64,000 nucleotides of DNA. It comes from Orobanche coerulescens (lineage: Eukaryota > Streptophyta > Magnoliopsida > Lamiales > Orobanchaceae). Location of the stretch: positions 107,687,170 to 107,751,169 of the forward strand of contig CM065801.1 in the NCBI GenBank assembly GCA_033398695.1, read 5' to 3'. The translations under genes were made by a program, and so were the position numbers. Positions 48,241-58,789 of the stretch are shown in pieces. Position 1 is the first letter of the stretch; every line of letters begins with the position of its first letter. The notes under the pieces were generated by a model. That model was not told the DNA's origin, did no database searches, and saw only the letters and a list, made by a program, of their open reading frames with translations.

Positions 48241-49536
48241 TGTTAGGCGTATTTTTATGCGCTTATTTATTTTTATCCAATTGAAGTCTAAATCTGCTTA
48301 AATGAGCTTTTAATGCACTATTCTTATATGTTTTGTAGGAAATTGGAGTCCGGAAGCTCGAACGGTGAAAAACGGGCCGAAACTATAATTTTTGGCTTGG
48401 GGCCGCGGCACGAACCAAGTGAGCCGCGGCACACGAAGGTGACTAGCAAGCACCGAGCGAACTTTACCGGGGGCCGCGGCACAAGGATGCTGAGCCGCGG
48501 CCCATGAGAAAAAATAAGTGCCCAAGTATAGGCGCTGAACATGGTGAGCCGCGGCACAGCTTAAGTGAGTTGCGGCCCACGGGGCGGTTTTGATAGATTC
48601 GCCGCGTTTCTGGGCCATTTTCGGAGGCTGTTTTCGACCCAATCCCCGGACGCGTTTTGGAGGCTGAAGATAGTTATAAATAGGGATTTAAGGTCTAGAG
48701 AACAGGGGGGATCGATCAAGAAGAGAATCAAGGAATCGAGAAGAAGCAGAAACACCAAGGAGCAGAGAGCGGAAGACACAGAACGGAGGAATCCAAGTTC
48801 TTCGTCTGCGTTTGATACTTTCTTTACTTCTTTTTGTATTTTTATTTTCTAGCATGTAAGGCTAGAACCCTAGTCTAGGATTTTGATGAAACCGAGGTTT
48901 TGTTGATTTAATTTTTGATTATCAATTCAATTCCCTTTTCTATTGAGTTTTCCCCAATTATTCTTAATGCTTTCAATTGTGTGGCCTATAATTGAATTGT
49001 TTTGATTACGCAACTCGAATCGGGAGAGGAGAGTTGGTAGGAAAAATTGGTGAGAACCGTTTTATCTTGTGATATAAGAATATACTCATAGGAATTACGT
49101 GGCCTTTCTGGAGATTTCGTACTTTTTGCCTATTGTCGAATTAATTCATCTAGGAATAGAGTGTGTTATTCGCCTTAGAAAAATCTATTGACCTCGGGAG
49201 AGGCGGTAGAGTATTTTAGCAATCTTTGCCTTCAATAACTTGGGAATTCATTAAATTCATATACTCAAGAGTAATTCGGGATAAACCGAGGTGGATTCAC
49301 AATCCTCGATTAATTCCTTATTTGATTCTCTTTCTTCGAACAATCGTTTTCATTATTTATTCTTTTATTAATTTTCTTTAATTATTCTTGCACCTCCAAA
49401 TTCGATAGTTCAGATAAAATTAAAATACTCATAAATCGGTAGTTAGTAAGTCTGTCCTCGTGGGAACGATATCTTACTTATCTCTTTATTACTTCTTTAC
49501 GACAACGTGCACTTGCGTTCACCGAATTTCGCAACA
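48241..49536 (+). repeat. 5' LTR of element E, 1.30 kb
   Basis: It starts TGTTAGGCGTATT and ends TTTCGCAACA. It has GTGCCGCGGCAC-type repeats (48399-48585), a TATA box TTATAAATAGGG (48674-48685) and a TTA|GTAAGTC donor-like site (49446). The other LTR differs by small indels, for example near 48270, 48703 and 48808. Confidence 0.9.
48399..48685 (+). promoter_or_regulatory. CCGCGG palindrome cluster and TATA box of element E
   Basis: Seven GGCCGCGGCAC, GAGCCGCGGCAC or GAGCCGCGGCCC units and decayed forms lie at 48399-48585. The TATA box follows about 90 bases later at 48674. The 3' LTR has the same layout (57665-57855, TATA at 57943). Confidence 0.65.
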
Positions 49537-49542
49537 AGTTTT

Positions 49543-49560
49543 TGGCGCCGTTGCCGGGGA
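49543..49560 (+). other. Primer-binding site of element E (tRNA-Asp)
   Basis: TGGCGCCGTTGCCGGGGA is complementary to the 3' end of plant tRNA-Asp (..CCCCGGCAACGGCGCCA), the primer typical of Athila. It lies six bases after the LTR. Confidence 0.9.
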
Positions 49561-49678
49561 CTGATATTTTTTTACTAATATCGATTACAGTATTTCTAGT
49601 CTTAGTTTGAACATTTTTTTTATTATTTTTGTGTAATTCTTATTATTTATTTTCCTTTCAGGAATTTCTGATTTGTGC

Positions 49679-51358
49679 ATGAGAAAATTCGGTAACGAAG
49701 GCCTACTACCTTTGGATACTGAACTCGAGCGCACTCTTCGGAAAACCAAGAAGGAAAAGCATGAGCTACCGGCAAAAGACATCATGGCCGACAATACCGA
49801 AAATCACGGAGGAGATAATCTTGTGCAGCAAGCTCAACCGGCATTAGCACCCCGTGATTATGCCATGCCACAAATCAATGCAAACTTTTCGGGGATTCGG
49901 CGTCCAACCATCCAAGCAAACAACTTCGAGATCAATCTGGCTATTATTCAGATGGTACAAGCAAGCCAATTTTGTGGACTGGCGAACGAAGATCCCAACG
50001 CACATATCGCTTCATTTCTCGAGATTTGTGACACCTTCAAGAACAACGGTGTTACCGATGATGCTATTCGTCTGCGGCTTTTCCCTTTCTCTCTAAGGGA
50101 CAAAGCCAAATTTTGGTTGAATTCATTACCGCCGGGCTCTATCACGACTTGGGCAGAATTAGCACAAGCCTTTCTGGCTAAGTTCTTTCCACCATCAAAA
50201 ACAGCGAGACTAAGGAATGAAATAACCACTTTAGGGCAATTTGATATGGAATCGTTGCACGAAGATTGGGAGTGATACAAGGATTTATTACGGAGATGCC
50301 CACACCATGGTCTACCGGACTGGCTACAAATTCAGACGTTCTATAACGGATTGAGTGCTTCTACACGCACTCTTGTTGGTGCAGCCGCTGGAGGAGCGTT
50401 GATGGGAAAAACGATAGCCGAAGCCCATTCTCTATTGGAGGCGATGACTGCAAATGCTTATCAGTGGCCTTCCGAATGAGTGATCCCAAAGCGAGTAATG
50501 GAAATCTCCAATAATGATCCGATCTCTACACTATCAGCACAAGTTGCCGCCTTGACTCAGCAACTTCAAGCTTTTTCACATGCTCCTTCTACATTCACTA
50601 TAGAATCATGTAATTGGTGTAATGGATCTCATCCTAGCGCGGAGTGCCAAGTCGAAAACCCTTTCGAGCAACATCCGATGGAACAAGCTCAGTTTGTGGG
50701 GAACGGGAATCGACAAAACAATCCGTATTCCAACACATACAATCAAGGGTGGCGAAATCACCCAAATTTTTCGTGGAGGGACGGGCAAGCTTTAAAACCT
50801 CCACAAGCTCCATTCGCGCAACCCCCTCAGCATCCCCCTCAACCACCAAAGGTATCCTTGGAAGATGCTCTTGCTCAAATGGCAGCTAATACGAGCCAAT
50901 TCATGACCCGCACTGAGACTACCTTACAAAATCATTCCGTCTCCATCCGAAACATGGAGGTACAAATGGGGCAGATTGCAAGTCTATTGTCCTCTCGACC
51001 TCAAGGTGTATTACCCAGCGCCACTGAAATGAACCCCAAGGAAAACATGCAAGCAGTCGAGCTACGAAGTGGAAAGGAGCTGAAAGTGCAGCCTACCAAC
51101 AACAAGCAAAAGAGCGACCTCAGTGAGAAAGAAAAGGACGAGGCACCCAAGCCAAAGGTAGTGTCGACTACTCATCCCACTCCTCAAATTCCATTCCCAC
51201 AAAGTCTCCAAAAGCAAAAATTGGACAAGCAATTCTCCAAGTTTCTTGACGTCTTCAAGAAAATACATATCAACATTCCATTTGCCGACGCCTTGGAACA
51301 AATGCCAACTTATGTGAAGTTCATGAAAGAAATCTTTTCAAACAAAAGAAAGCTATAG
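49679..51358 (+). pseudogene. Element E gag
   Basis: The ATG at 49679 starts MRKFGNEG, as usual for Athila Gag. The capsid region spans about 49850-50470 (RDYAMPQINANFSGIRRP, then RLRLFPFSLRDKAKFWLNSL, then RCPHHGLPDWLQIQTFYNGL). A cysteine motif CNWCNGSHPSAEC near 50600 is the knuckle-like element of this lineage. A glutamine- and proline-rich segment and a coiled-coil-like part follow to 51350. All pieces are in one frame, broken only by TGA at 50273, TGA near 50477 and TAG at 51356. A splice-acceptor-like TTTTCCTTTCAG|G ends at 49661, just upstream. Confidence 0.9.
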
Positions 51359-52228
51359 GAGTATGAGACAGTCGCATTGATGGAGGAGTGCAGTGCTATT
51401 CTACAGAAGAAGCTCCCACCTAAATTGAGGGATCCGGGAAGCTTTACTATTCCATGCACCATTGGGAATTCGTCTTTTGAAAGAGCCCTATGTGATCTCG
51501 GAGCCAGCATAAACCTTATGCCCCTTTATATTTTTAAGAAGCTGGATATTGGGGAAGCTAAGCCGACGATGGTCTCTTTGCAATTAGCCGATAGATCTAT
51601 CAAATATCCGAGGGGAGTAATAGAGGACGTCTTAGTCAAGGTTGATAAATTCATCTTTCCAGCCGATTTGATTGTGCGCGACATGGAGGAGGACCACGAC
51701 AACCCAATTATCTTGGGAAGACCATTTTTGGCAACCGGCCAAACTTTGATCGATGTGGAAAAAGGGAAGCTTACTCTAAGAGTTCAAGAGGAGCAAGTAA
51801 CGTTCAATATCTTTCGATCCTTAAAATATCCGAGTGATGCTGAAAATTGTTTCCAAGTTGATGTCATTGACTCGTGTGTAAGTAGAGCCTTTCGAGAGAA
51901 TTATCCATCCGATCCACTAGAGTCCGTTTTGATTGGGTCTGCTTCCGAATTAAATTCAGAGCATGTAGCCTACGTACAACACATGGATGCTTCCCCACCA
52001 TTCTTCACCCGTCGAACATGTGAGGATCTCGGAAGTTCACCGTATCGACCCATCCCATCAATCGTGAAACCCCCAAAGTTGGAGCTCAAACATCTACAGA
52101 CTCATTTAAAATATGCATTTTTGGGACCCGACGATTCCTTGCCAGTCATTCTTTTGGCCACTTTAGCGAGGGATCAAGAGGGAAAATTATTGAGGGTTCT
52201 GAGGGAGTATAAATCTGCCTTTGGATAG
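51359..52228 (+). pseudogene. Element E protease region
   Basis: This continues the gag frame. The active-site stretch reads CDLGASINLMP near 51490, with the aspartate kept, followed by the flap-side IILGRPFLATGQTLIDVEKG near 51705-51765. The segment after it, up to SAFG, links to RT. It ends at a TAG at 52226 where Athila has a tryptophan (IGW), which fits a G-to-A change. The protease would cut the Gag-Pol polyprotein. Confidence 0.85.
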
Positions 52229-53669
52229 TCTATTGCGGATATTAAGGGAATCAGCCCATCCATTTGCATGCACAAAATTTTGATGGAGGAAGACTACAAA
52301 CCACCTGTGGAGCATCAGCGCCGTTTAAATCCAAATATGAAAGAGGTGGTAAAAGTCGAGGTTTTAAAACTCCTCGAGGCAGGTATGATCTTTCTTATTT
52401 CTGATAGCAAGTGGGTAAGTCCGGTCCAAGTTGTATCCAAGAAGGGTGGGATAACGGTCGTTCAAAATGATAATAATGAATTAATTTCCACTAGGACTGT
52501 CACGGGGTGGCGTATGTGCATAGATTATAGGAAATTAAATAAAGCCACTAGAAAAGACCATTTCCCTTTACCTTTTATTGATCAAATGTTAGATAGATTA
52601 GCCGGACACGATTTCTATTGCTTTCTTGATGGTTATTATGGGTATAATCAGATTTATATAGCCCCAGAAGACCAAGAAAAGACGACGTTTACATGTCCTT
52701 ACGGCATTTTCGCTTATAGGCGCATGCCATTTGGTTTATGTAATGCGCCGGCCACTTTTCAACGGTGTATGATGGCTATTTTTTCTGATATGGTATAGCA
52801 TTGCATTGAGATTTTTATGGATGATTTTTTTGTTTTCGGTGATTCGTTTGATATGTGTTTGCAAAATTTGCAGAAAGTCCTAAAAAGATGCGAAGAAACA
52901 AATTTGGTCTTGAAATGGGAGAAGTGCCATTTTATGGTCCAGGAGGGCATTGTACTTGGCCATCGAATATCCTCTCATGGAATTAAAGTCGACCGGGCAA
53001 AAATTGAAACAATCGAGAAGATGCCTCCGCCTACCTCGATAAAAGGCATAAGGAGTTTTTTTGGGACACGCCCGTTTTTACCGCCGGTTTATTAAGGATT
53101 TTCCGAAGATCACGAAGCCGTTGTGCAATTTGCTCATGAAAAATGTTCCATTTAATTTTGACGAGTCGTGTAAAGAAAGTTTCGATCTATTGAAGAAAGC
53201 TCTAAGCACCGCTCCGGTAATAGTCGCTCCCGACTGGGATCTTCCATTCGAATTAATGTGTGATGCTAGTGATTTTGCCATTGGGGCTGTTTTGGGATAG
53301 AGACGAGGGAAAGTGTTCCACGTCGTGTATTATGCAAGCCGAACTCTTGACGACGCCCAAAGAAATTATGCCAAAACGGAAAAAGAATTATTAGCGGTGA
53401 TCTTTGCATTTGATAAATTCCGGGCGTATTTATTGGGGACGAAAGTGGTAGTGTGGACCGACCATTCAGCAATAAAATACCTTTTGGAGAAGAAGGATGC
53501 TAAACCAAGGTTGATTAGGTGGGTGCTTCTTCTCCAAGAATTCAACTTGGAAATCCGCGATAAAAAGGGGACTGAGAATGTTATAGCCGATCACCTTTCA
53601 CAGTTAGAGAGTCCCCTTGAGAAAGGAGAAAGCCATCCACAAATCATGGAAACCTTTCCCGACGAGTAG
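52229..53669 (+). pseudogene. Element E reverse transcriptase and RNase H
   Basis: RT runs from about 52270 to 53090 with RMCIDYRKLNKATRKDHFPL, FCFLDGYYGYNQI in variant form, RRMPFGLCNAPATFQRCM and the catalytic FMDDF near 52825. A TAG lies at 52796. At 53055-53060 a run of seven T bases carries a frameshift, inside RSFFG(H)ARFYRRFI. RNase H follows in the new frame (FELMCDASDFAIGAVLG, then [16 protein letters not shown] near 53455, then ADHLSQLE near 53590), with TAG stops at 53298 and 53667. It would have made the DNA copy and removed the RNA strand. Confidence 0.9.
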
Positions 53670-54911
53670 CTCTAAAAGTTGGAATCGCAACAAGCGCCTT
53701 GGTATGCTGATCTAGTGAACTATTTGGCAAGCAAAATAATTCTGAATGACCTCTCGTACCATCAGAAGAAGCTGATTTCAGACGCTAAGTATTATTTGTG
53801 GGACTATCCTTTTCTGTTTAAAAGATGCCCTGATCAAATAATTCGTAGATGTGTTCAGGATGAGGAAATCCACAGTGTGCTGAATCATTGTCATGCATCA
53901 CCCTACGGTGGGCATTTTAGTGGAAATAGAACAGCGGTAAAGGTCTTACAATCGGGGCTCTATTGGCCGTCATTATTCAAAGATGCTCACTCCTTTGTGT
54001 CCATGTGTGATCGGTGTCAACGGACGGGAAACATCTCAAGACGACATGAAATGCCGCTGAACACCATACTTGAGGTTGAATTGTTCGACGTATGGGGGAT
54101 CGACTTCATGGGTCTATTTCCTCCATCAAATAAGAATCTCTATATTTTGGTAGCCGTGGACTACGTCTCAAAATGGGTCAAAGTGGTGGCACTACCAACA
54201 AATGGGTCCAATGTCGTAATCAAATTTATAAAAAAAAATATTTTCACGCGTTTTGGGACTCCACGTGCTATTATAAGTGATTGTGGTTCACACTTCGACA
54301 ACAAATTCCTTGATGCAGTTTTGAGAAAATACGGAGTCACTCATCGTGTTGCTACAGCCTACCACCCCCAGACGAGCGGTCAATTCGAGATATCAAATCG
54401 AGAGCTAAAGTGGATCTTAGAAAAAACAGTCAGCTCGTCTCGAAAAGATTGGTCCTTTAAACTCGATGATGCACTTTGGGCATACCATACTGTGTATAAA
54501 ACACCTATCGGGATGTCGCCTTACAGATTGGTTTATGGGAAAAGTTGTCATTTGCCCGTAGAGATGGAATATCGTGCTTACTGGGCGATAAAGAAATTAA
54601 ATTTTGATCTGAAATCTTCTGGTGAAAAGCGTTTTTTCCAGCTGAATGAGTTGGAGGAAATTCGCCATGATGCGTACGAAAATGTGAAGCTTTATAAGGA
54701 GCGGACAAAGATTTGGCATGATAAGCACATCACACAGCGAGAGTTCATCCCGGGTCAAGAGGTGTTTTTGTTTAATTCTCGCTTAAGGTTATTTCCCGGG
54801 AAATTGCGTTCACGATGGTCGGGACCATTTACCGTAGTTCAAGTGTTCCCACACGGTGCAGTGGAAGTACAAAAGATGACCGCAAATTCAAAGTTAATGG
54901 ACAGCGGTTGA
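53670..54911 (+). pseudogene. Element E integrase
   Basis: After a TAA at 53674 a 410-codon frame runs to 54911. The zinc-binding N terminus is [19 protein letters not shown], with CDRCQRTG near 54010. Core motifs are [11 protein letters not shown] (first catalytic Asp near 54100), [12 protein letters not shown] (second Asp near 54280) and [19 protein letters not shown], which keeps the glutamate near 54390. Family members have QAE or QVE there. The C-terminal domain includes [18 protein letters not shown]. The last residues after [11 protein letters not shown] may be shifted, because the usual end ([13 protein letters not shown]) is readable in the next frame at 54880-54930. Confidence 0.9.
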
Positions 54912-55016
54912 AGGCCTACTTGGGAAATCCAATAGATGCGCAGAAGACGAGCGTCGTCTTATCCGTCGCCGGATGAATGCTAGAAACGTCCGTCTGAAGA
55001 CTATAAACTTAGCGCT

Positions 55017-55034
55017 TCTCGGGAGGCAACCCGA
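55017..55034 (+). other. Conserved-looking hairpin after Athila pol
   Basis: CTCGGG-AGGCAA-CCCGAG can form a perfect six-pair stem, about 105 bases after pol. It ends the AT-poor stretch that follows integrase. Confidence 0.6.
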
Positions 55035-55189
55035 GTATTAGTTGTAGATTTTCTTTTTTTTTTTCAGTGTTTTCTTTCATTTTAGAGTCTATGTTTTTCA
55101 TCATTTTTGCTTAGATATGCTTATCTCTCACGCTCTTGATATGTTCCTTTGAAAATTCTGTGCAGAAAAACCCCCAGAGAAAAATTCAG

Positions 55190-55530
55190 CCCTGAGCCAC
55201 GGCACAAGGAGAGTGAGCCGCGGCACACACAAGTTGACACAAAAAGGCCAACCGAACTGTACTTTGTGCCGCGGCACGACCTTATTGAGCCGCGGCACAC
55301 ACGGTCCCTGAGCCGCGGCACATAGGCACTGATCCGCGGCACGCCAAATGTCCAAGAAACGCCCAGAAAGCTGTACTGCATGCCGCGGCACGGAGCAATT
55401 GAGCCGCTGCACACTTACACGATGAGCCGCGGCACCCATATCTTGATCCGCGGCACATGACGACATAGCAAACACGCCCAGCAGGCTATACTCTGGGCCG
55501 CGGGTCACTTAAGTTGTGCCGCGGCCCCTG
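55190..55530. repeat. GTGCCGCGGCAC palindrome cluster downstream of pol
   Basis: About eleven units of GAGCCGCGGCAC, GATCCGCGGCAC or GTGCCGCGGCAC occur at irregular spacing. They are of the same kind as those in the LTRs of E but are a different, more dense cluster. Confidence 0.85.
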
Positions 55531-55586
55531 TTCGGAAGATCAAAAGCCCAGGTATCCTTCATATACTCGATCGGCCAGCACACCAG

Positions 55587-56169
55587 GTAAGTTCTTCCCC
55601 TTCCTTCGCACAGCGCGGCCGAACCCCTTCTCAACTCTTCTTCTTCTTGCATACTTCAATCCAAGCAAGGTAATTCTCAATCTCTTAATCCTAATTGATA
55701 CATGATTTGTAAAGTAAGGTATTGTTGTTCATTCGATGATGAATAAGTTGAAAGGTTGAGTTGGGATATGAAATTATTGATTGATTTCGATGGTATTTGT
55801 TGATTATCTATGGATTGTTAATGTTGTTTGTCGTTGTGTCATGACCATATCGATTGATGTTGTTATTTTTGGGAATTGGATTTAGCCATTATAATTGTTG
55901 TTCTTAATTCAAATCCATGCATGCTAAGTGTTTGATGAAATGCGTCAATGAAAAACTTTGAGCCAATCATTTTCAAAACTATATGCAACGAATTATTTTA
56001 TCAGATTACATTGTATCCCAACCCTTACGTCATGCTTAAACTTGAAAGCTCAGCCTGTTTTTCCTCTTGCAATGGTGCAAGACTCATTATTCACATTGCG
56101 TGTATTTTAAATCGAAAGTGGTGTAATTTTTCTTAAAGGTTGCTTAATTTCCGGTGTTTATCTTCTCAG
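55587..56169 (+). other. Predicted intron in the post-pol region of E
   Basis: The donor CACCAG|GTAAGTTCTT is near perfect and the acceptor has a pyrimidine-rich run before CAG|GATCC. The 583-base interval is AT-rich with no coding frame. It would fit a subgenomic transcript that starts near the palindrome cluster. Confidence 0.5.
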
Positions 56170-56749
56170 GATCCTCGCCATGATATAAGATTAGTACGAG
56201 GGCTAGGACACAATCACCGGCACCAGTTCATGAGCTGACACTAGGGGAGTACTTGACCTTTTCTTTTATCGCATATTATTATCTATGTCCATTGAGGTCA
56301 ATGTACGTCCTAAGTTTGGGGGGGGGGGTTTACTTTCAGTTGTTTTTTTTTTTACTTATTCGTTTGCATTTTTCGTTATTTTTTTTCGTTTACATTGACG
56401 CTAGCCTTGCTTGTCATGATATTATTTGCATTTGTGAATTTTTCGTGCTTCTTTGTGTAAAACTGATGTTACGATACTGATTTCTCTTTGAAGAAACGGT
56501 TGACTTTTGGTCGAGTTGCAGTCAGCGTTATCTGTTTTTGTTGAGTATTCATTTAGGTCCGAAATTTTTTCGTTTTTGTAGAAATCTTAGAAGATAAGAA
56601 AGGAGACATACGTGTTTTCAAATCACCGTCTATACGTTTGGTTAAACTTTTCGCGTAGCTAGTCGTCCAGTAACATGAGTCTTGTTGGCACTTAGATTGT
56701 GTTTAGAGTCGGACAGTCTTTCCCAAAAAGTCGAGATATTATACATATT

Positions 56750-57035
56750 CTATGATGGGAAGTTTAGTAACCGGGGGTATTCACGTGACCCGTTGTTTAC
56801 TCCCGCGTAAAACGACAACCCTGAATAGACTAATGGTTTAGAAATATCGCATTTGCCGATGATGGGAAGCCTAGTAACCGGGAGTATTCACGTGATCCGT
56901 TGTTTACTCTCGCGTAAAACAGCAACCTTGACATGCGGGAATTGCTATTCACGTTTTTTTTCTCCGCTGTAGAGGGGGACTTAGTAACTAGAAGCATCCA
57001 TGTGTCCCATGAGTGTCTTTTACGTCAAACGGTTA
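56750..57035 (+). repeat. Three-unit direct repeat in the post-pol region of E
   Basis: Units of about 110-125 bases contain GATGGGAAG, TTAGTAACCGGGAGTATTCACGTG, and CCGTTGTTTACTC.CGCGTAAAAC in pieces. The third copy is decayed. Confidence 0.8.
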
Positions 57036-57489
57036 CCCAATACATGAGAATGGAACTCCACCCTAGGATTATCCCGATGAAACATCCCAAGATCCGAACC
57101 TAGTGGTTAACTCGAATCTTTATTATGATCATACATAAGGGAATGCTGTCTGAAGATTATTTTCGACGATGAAACTCTTGAATTTTTGCCACTTGACTGT
57201 GGGACTGGGCGAGTTGGCTTGTTTACTCTAACCCTTCGTATGGGCGGTCGGTTAAATTCACGATTGTTAATATTTTAGCTTGATTTTCTTTATAAACGAT
57301 TGATTAGCACTAAAAATGGGTACTTTGTGGAATCAGTGTCCTTGATGTGATTCACTATTACGATACTCGTATTATTATTTGAGATTTTCAGGGTAGTATT
57401 AATTAAGTTGAGCACTATGGATGTGCACGATCATTCACGATACTTTTTTTGAAATTGATTCTTTTTGCTTGAGGACAAGCAAAGGCTCA

Positions 57490-57503
57490 AGTTTGGGGGT
57501 ATT
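57490..57503 (+). other. Polypurine tract of element E
   Basis: AGTTTGGGGGTATT immediately precedes the 3' LTR. A related run, AAGTTTGGGGGGGGGG, lies 1.2 kb upstream at 56311-56325. Confidence 0.75.
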
Positions 57504-58789
57504 TGTTAGGCGTATTATTATGCGCTTATTTATCATTATTTTTATCCAATTGAAGTCTAAATCTGCTTAAATGAGCCTTTAATGCACTATTCTGATATGT
57601 TTTGTAGGAAATTGGAGTCCGGAAGCTCGAACGGCAAAAAACGGGCCGAAACGATAATTTTTGGCCTGGGGCCGCGGCACGAACCAAGTGAGCCGCGGCA
57701 TACGAAGGTGACTAGCAAGCGCCGAGCGAACTGTACCGGGGGCCGCGGCACAAGGATGCTGAGCCGCGGCCCATGAGAAAAAATAAGCGCCCAGGTATAG
57801 GCGCTGAACATGGTGAGCCGCGGCACGGCTTAAGTGAGCCGCGGCCCACGGGGCGGCTTTGATGGATTCGCCGCGTTTCTGGGCCGTTTTTGGAGGCTGT
57901 TTTCGACCCAATCCCCGGACGCATTTTGAAGGCTGATGATAGTTATAAATAGGGATTTAAGGTCTATTGGATCGATCAAGAAGAGAATCAAGGAATCGAG
58001 AAGAAGCAGAAACACCAAGGAGCAGAGAGCGGAAGACAGAGAACGGAGGAATCCAAGTTCTTCGTCTGATGCTTTCTTTACTTCTTTTTGTATTTTTATT
58101 TTCTAGCATGTCAGGCTAGAACCCTAGTCTAGTATTTTGATGAAACCGAGGTTTTGTTGAATTAACTTTTGATTATCAATTCAATTCCCTTTTCTATTGA
58201 GTTTTCCCCAATTATTCTTAATGCTTTCAAATGTGTGGCCTATAATTGAATTGTTTTGATTACGCAACTCGAATCGGGAGAGGAGAGTTGTTAGGAAAAA
58301 TTGGTGAGAACCGTTTTATCTTGTGAGATAGGAATATACTCATAGGAATTACGTGGCCTTTCTGGAGATTTCGTACTTTTTGCCTATTATCGAATTAATT
58401 CACCTAGGAATAGAGTGTGTTATTCGCCTTAGAAAAATCTATTGACCTCGGGAGAGGCGGTAGAGTATTTTAGCAATCCTCGCCTTCAATAACTTGGGAA
58501 TTCATTAAATTCATATACTCAAGAGTAACTCGGATAAACCGAGGTGGATTCACAATCCTATATTAATTCCTTATTTGATTCTCTTTCTTCGAACAATCGT
58601 TTTCATTATTTATTCTTTTATTAATTTTCTTTAATTATTCTTGCACCTCCAAATTCGATAGTTCAGAACAAATTAGAATACTCATAAATCGGTAGTTAGT
58701 AAGTCAGTCCTCGTGGGAACGATATCTTACTCATCTCTTTATTACTTGTTTATGACAACGTGCACTTGCGTTCACCAAATTTCGCAACA
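57504..58789 (+). repeat. 3' LTR of element E, 1.29 kb
   Basis: It starts TGTTAGGCGTATTATTATG and ends TTTCGCAACA. It matches 48241-49536 along its length, apart from small indels and scattered substitutions. The palindrome cluster (57665-57855) and TATA box (57943-57954) are kept. Confidence 0.92.

Larger units (their letters stand above)
54912..57489 (+). other. Post-pol region of Athila element E, env-like gene not readable
   Basis: In Athila an env-like gene usually lies here. I find no long frame with such homology. The region holds a hairpin (55017-55034), a palindrome cluster (55190-55530), a strong donor CCAG|GTAAGT (intron start 55587), a strong acceptor TTATCTTCTCAG|G (ends 56169), a second polypurine-like run (56311-56325) and a three-unit repeat (56750-57035). 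Confidence 0.7.
48241..58789 (+). mobile_element. Element E: near-complete Athila-type gypsy element
   Basis: LTRs are at 48241-49536 and 57504-58789, with TG..CA ends (TGTTAGGCG..CGCAACA). The flanking repeat ATGCG is at 48236-48240 and 58790-58794. A tRNA-Asp primer site (49543-49560), a plus-strand gag-pol region (49679-54911) and a polypurine tract (57490-57503) are present. Protein motifs, the primer tRNA and the 2.6-kb region between pol and the 3' LTR fit the Athila lineage. It is the only gypsy element here on the plus strand that retains both LTRs. Confidence 0.92.

Noticed and set aside
48310..48642. Alanine- and proline-rich 110-codon frame on the minus strand (also 57579-57911)
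   Set aside because: It is the antisense reading of the CCGCGG palindrome cluster in the Athila LTRs; its apparent conservation follows from LTR identity.
49948..50280. Minus-strand frames opposite the Athila gag and pol genes
   Set aside because: They are shadows of the coding strand and show no independent homology.
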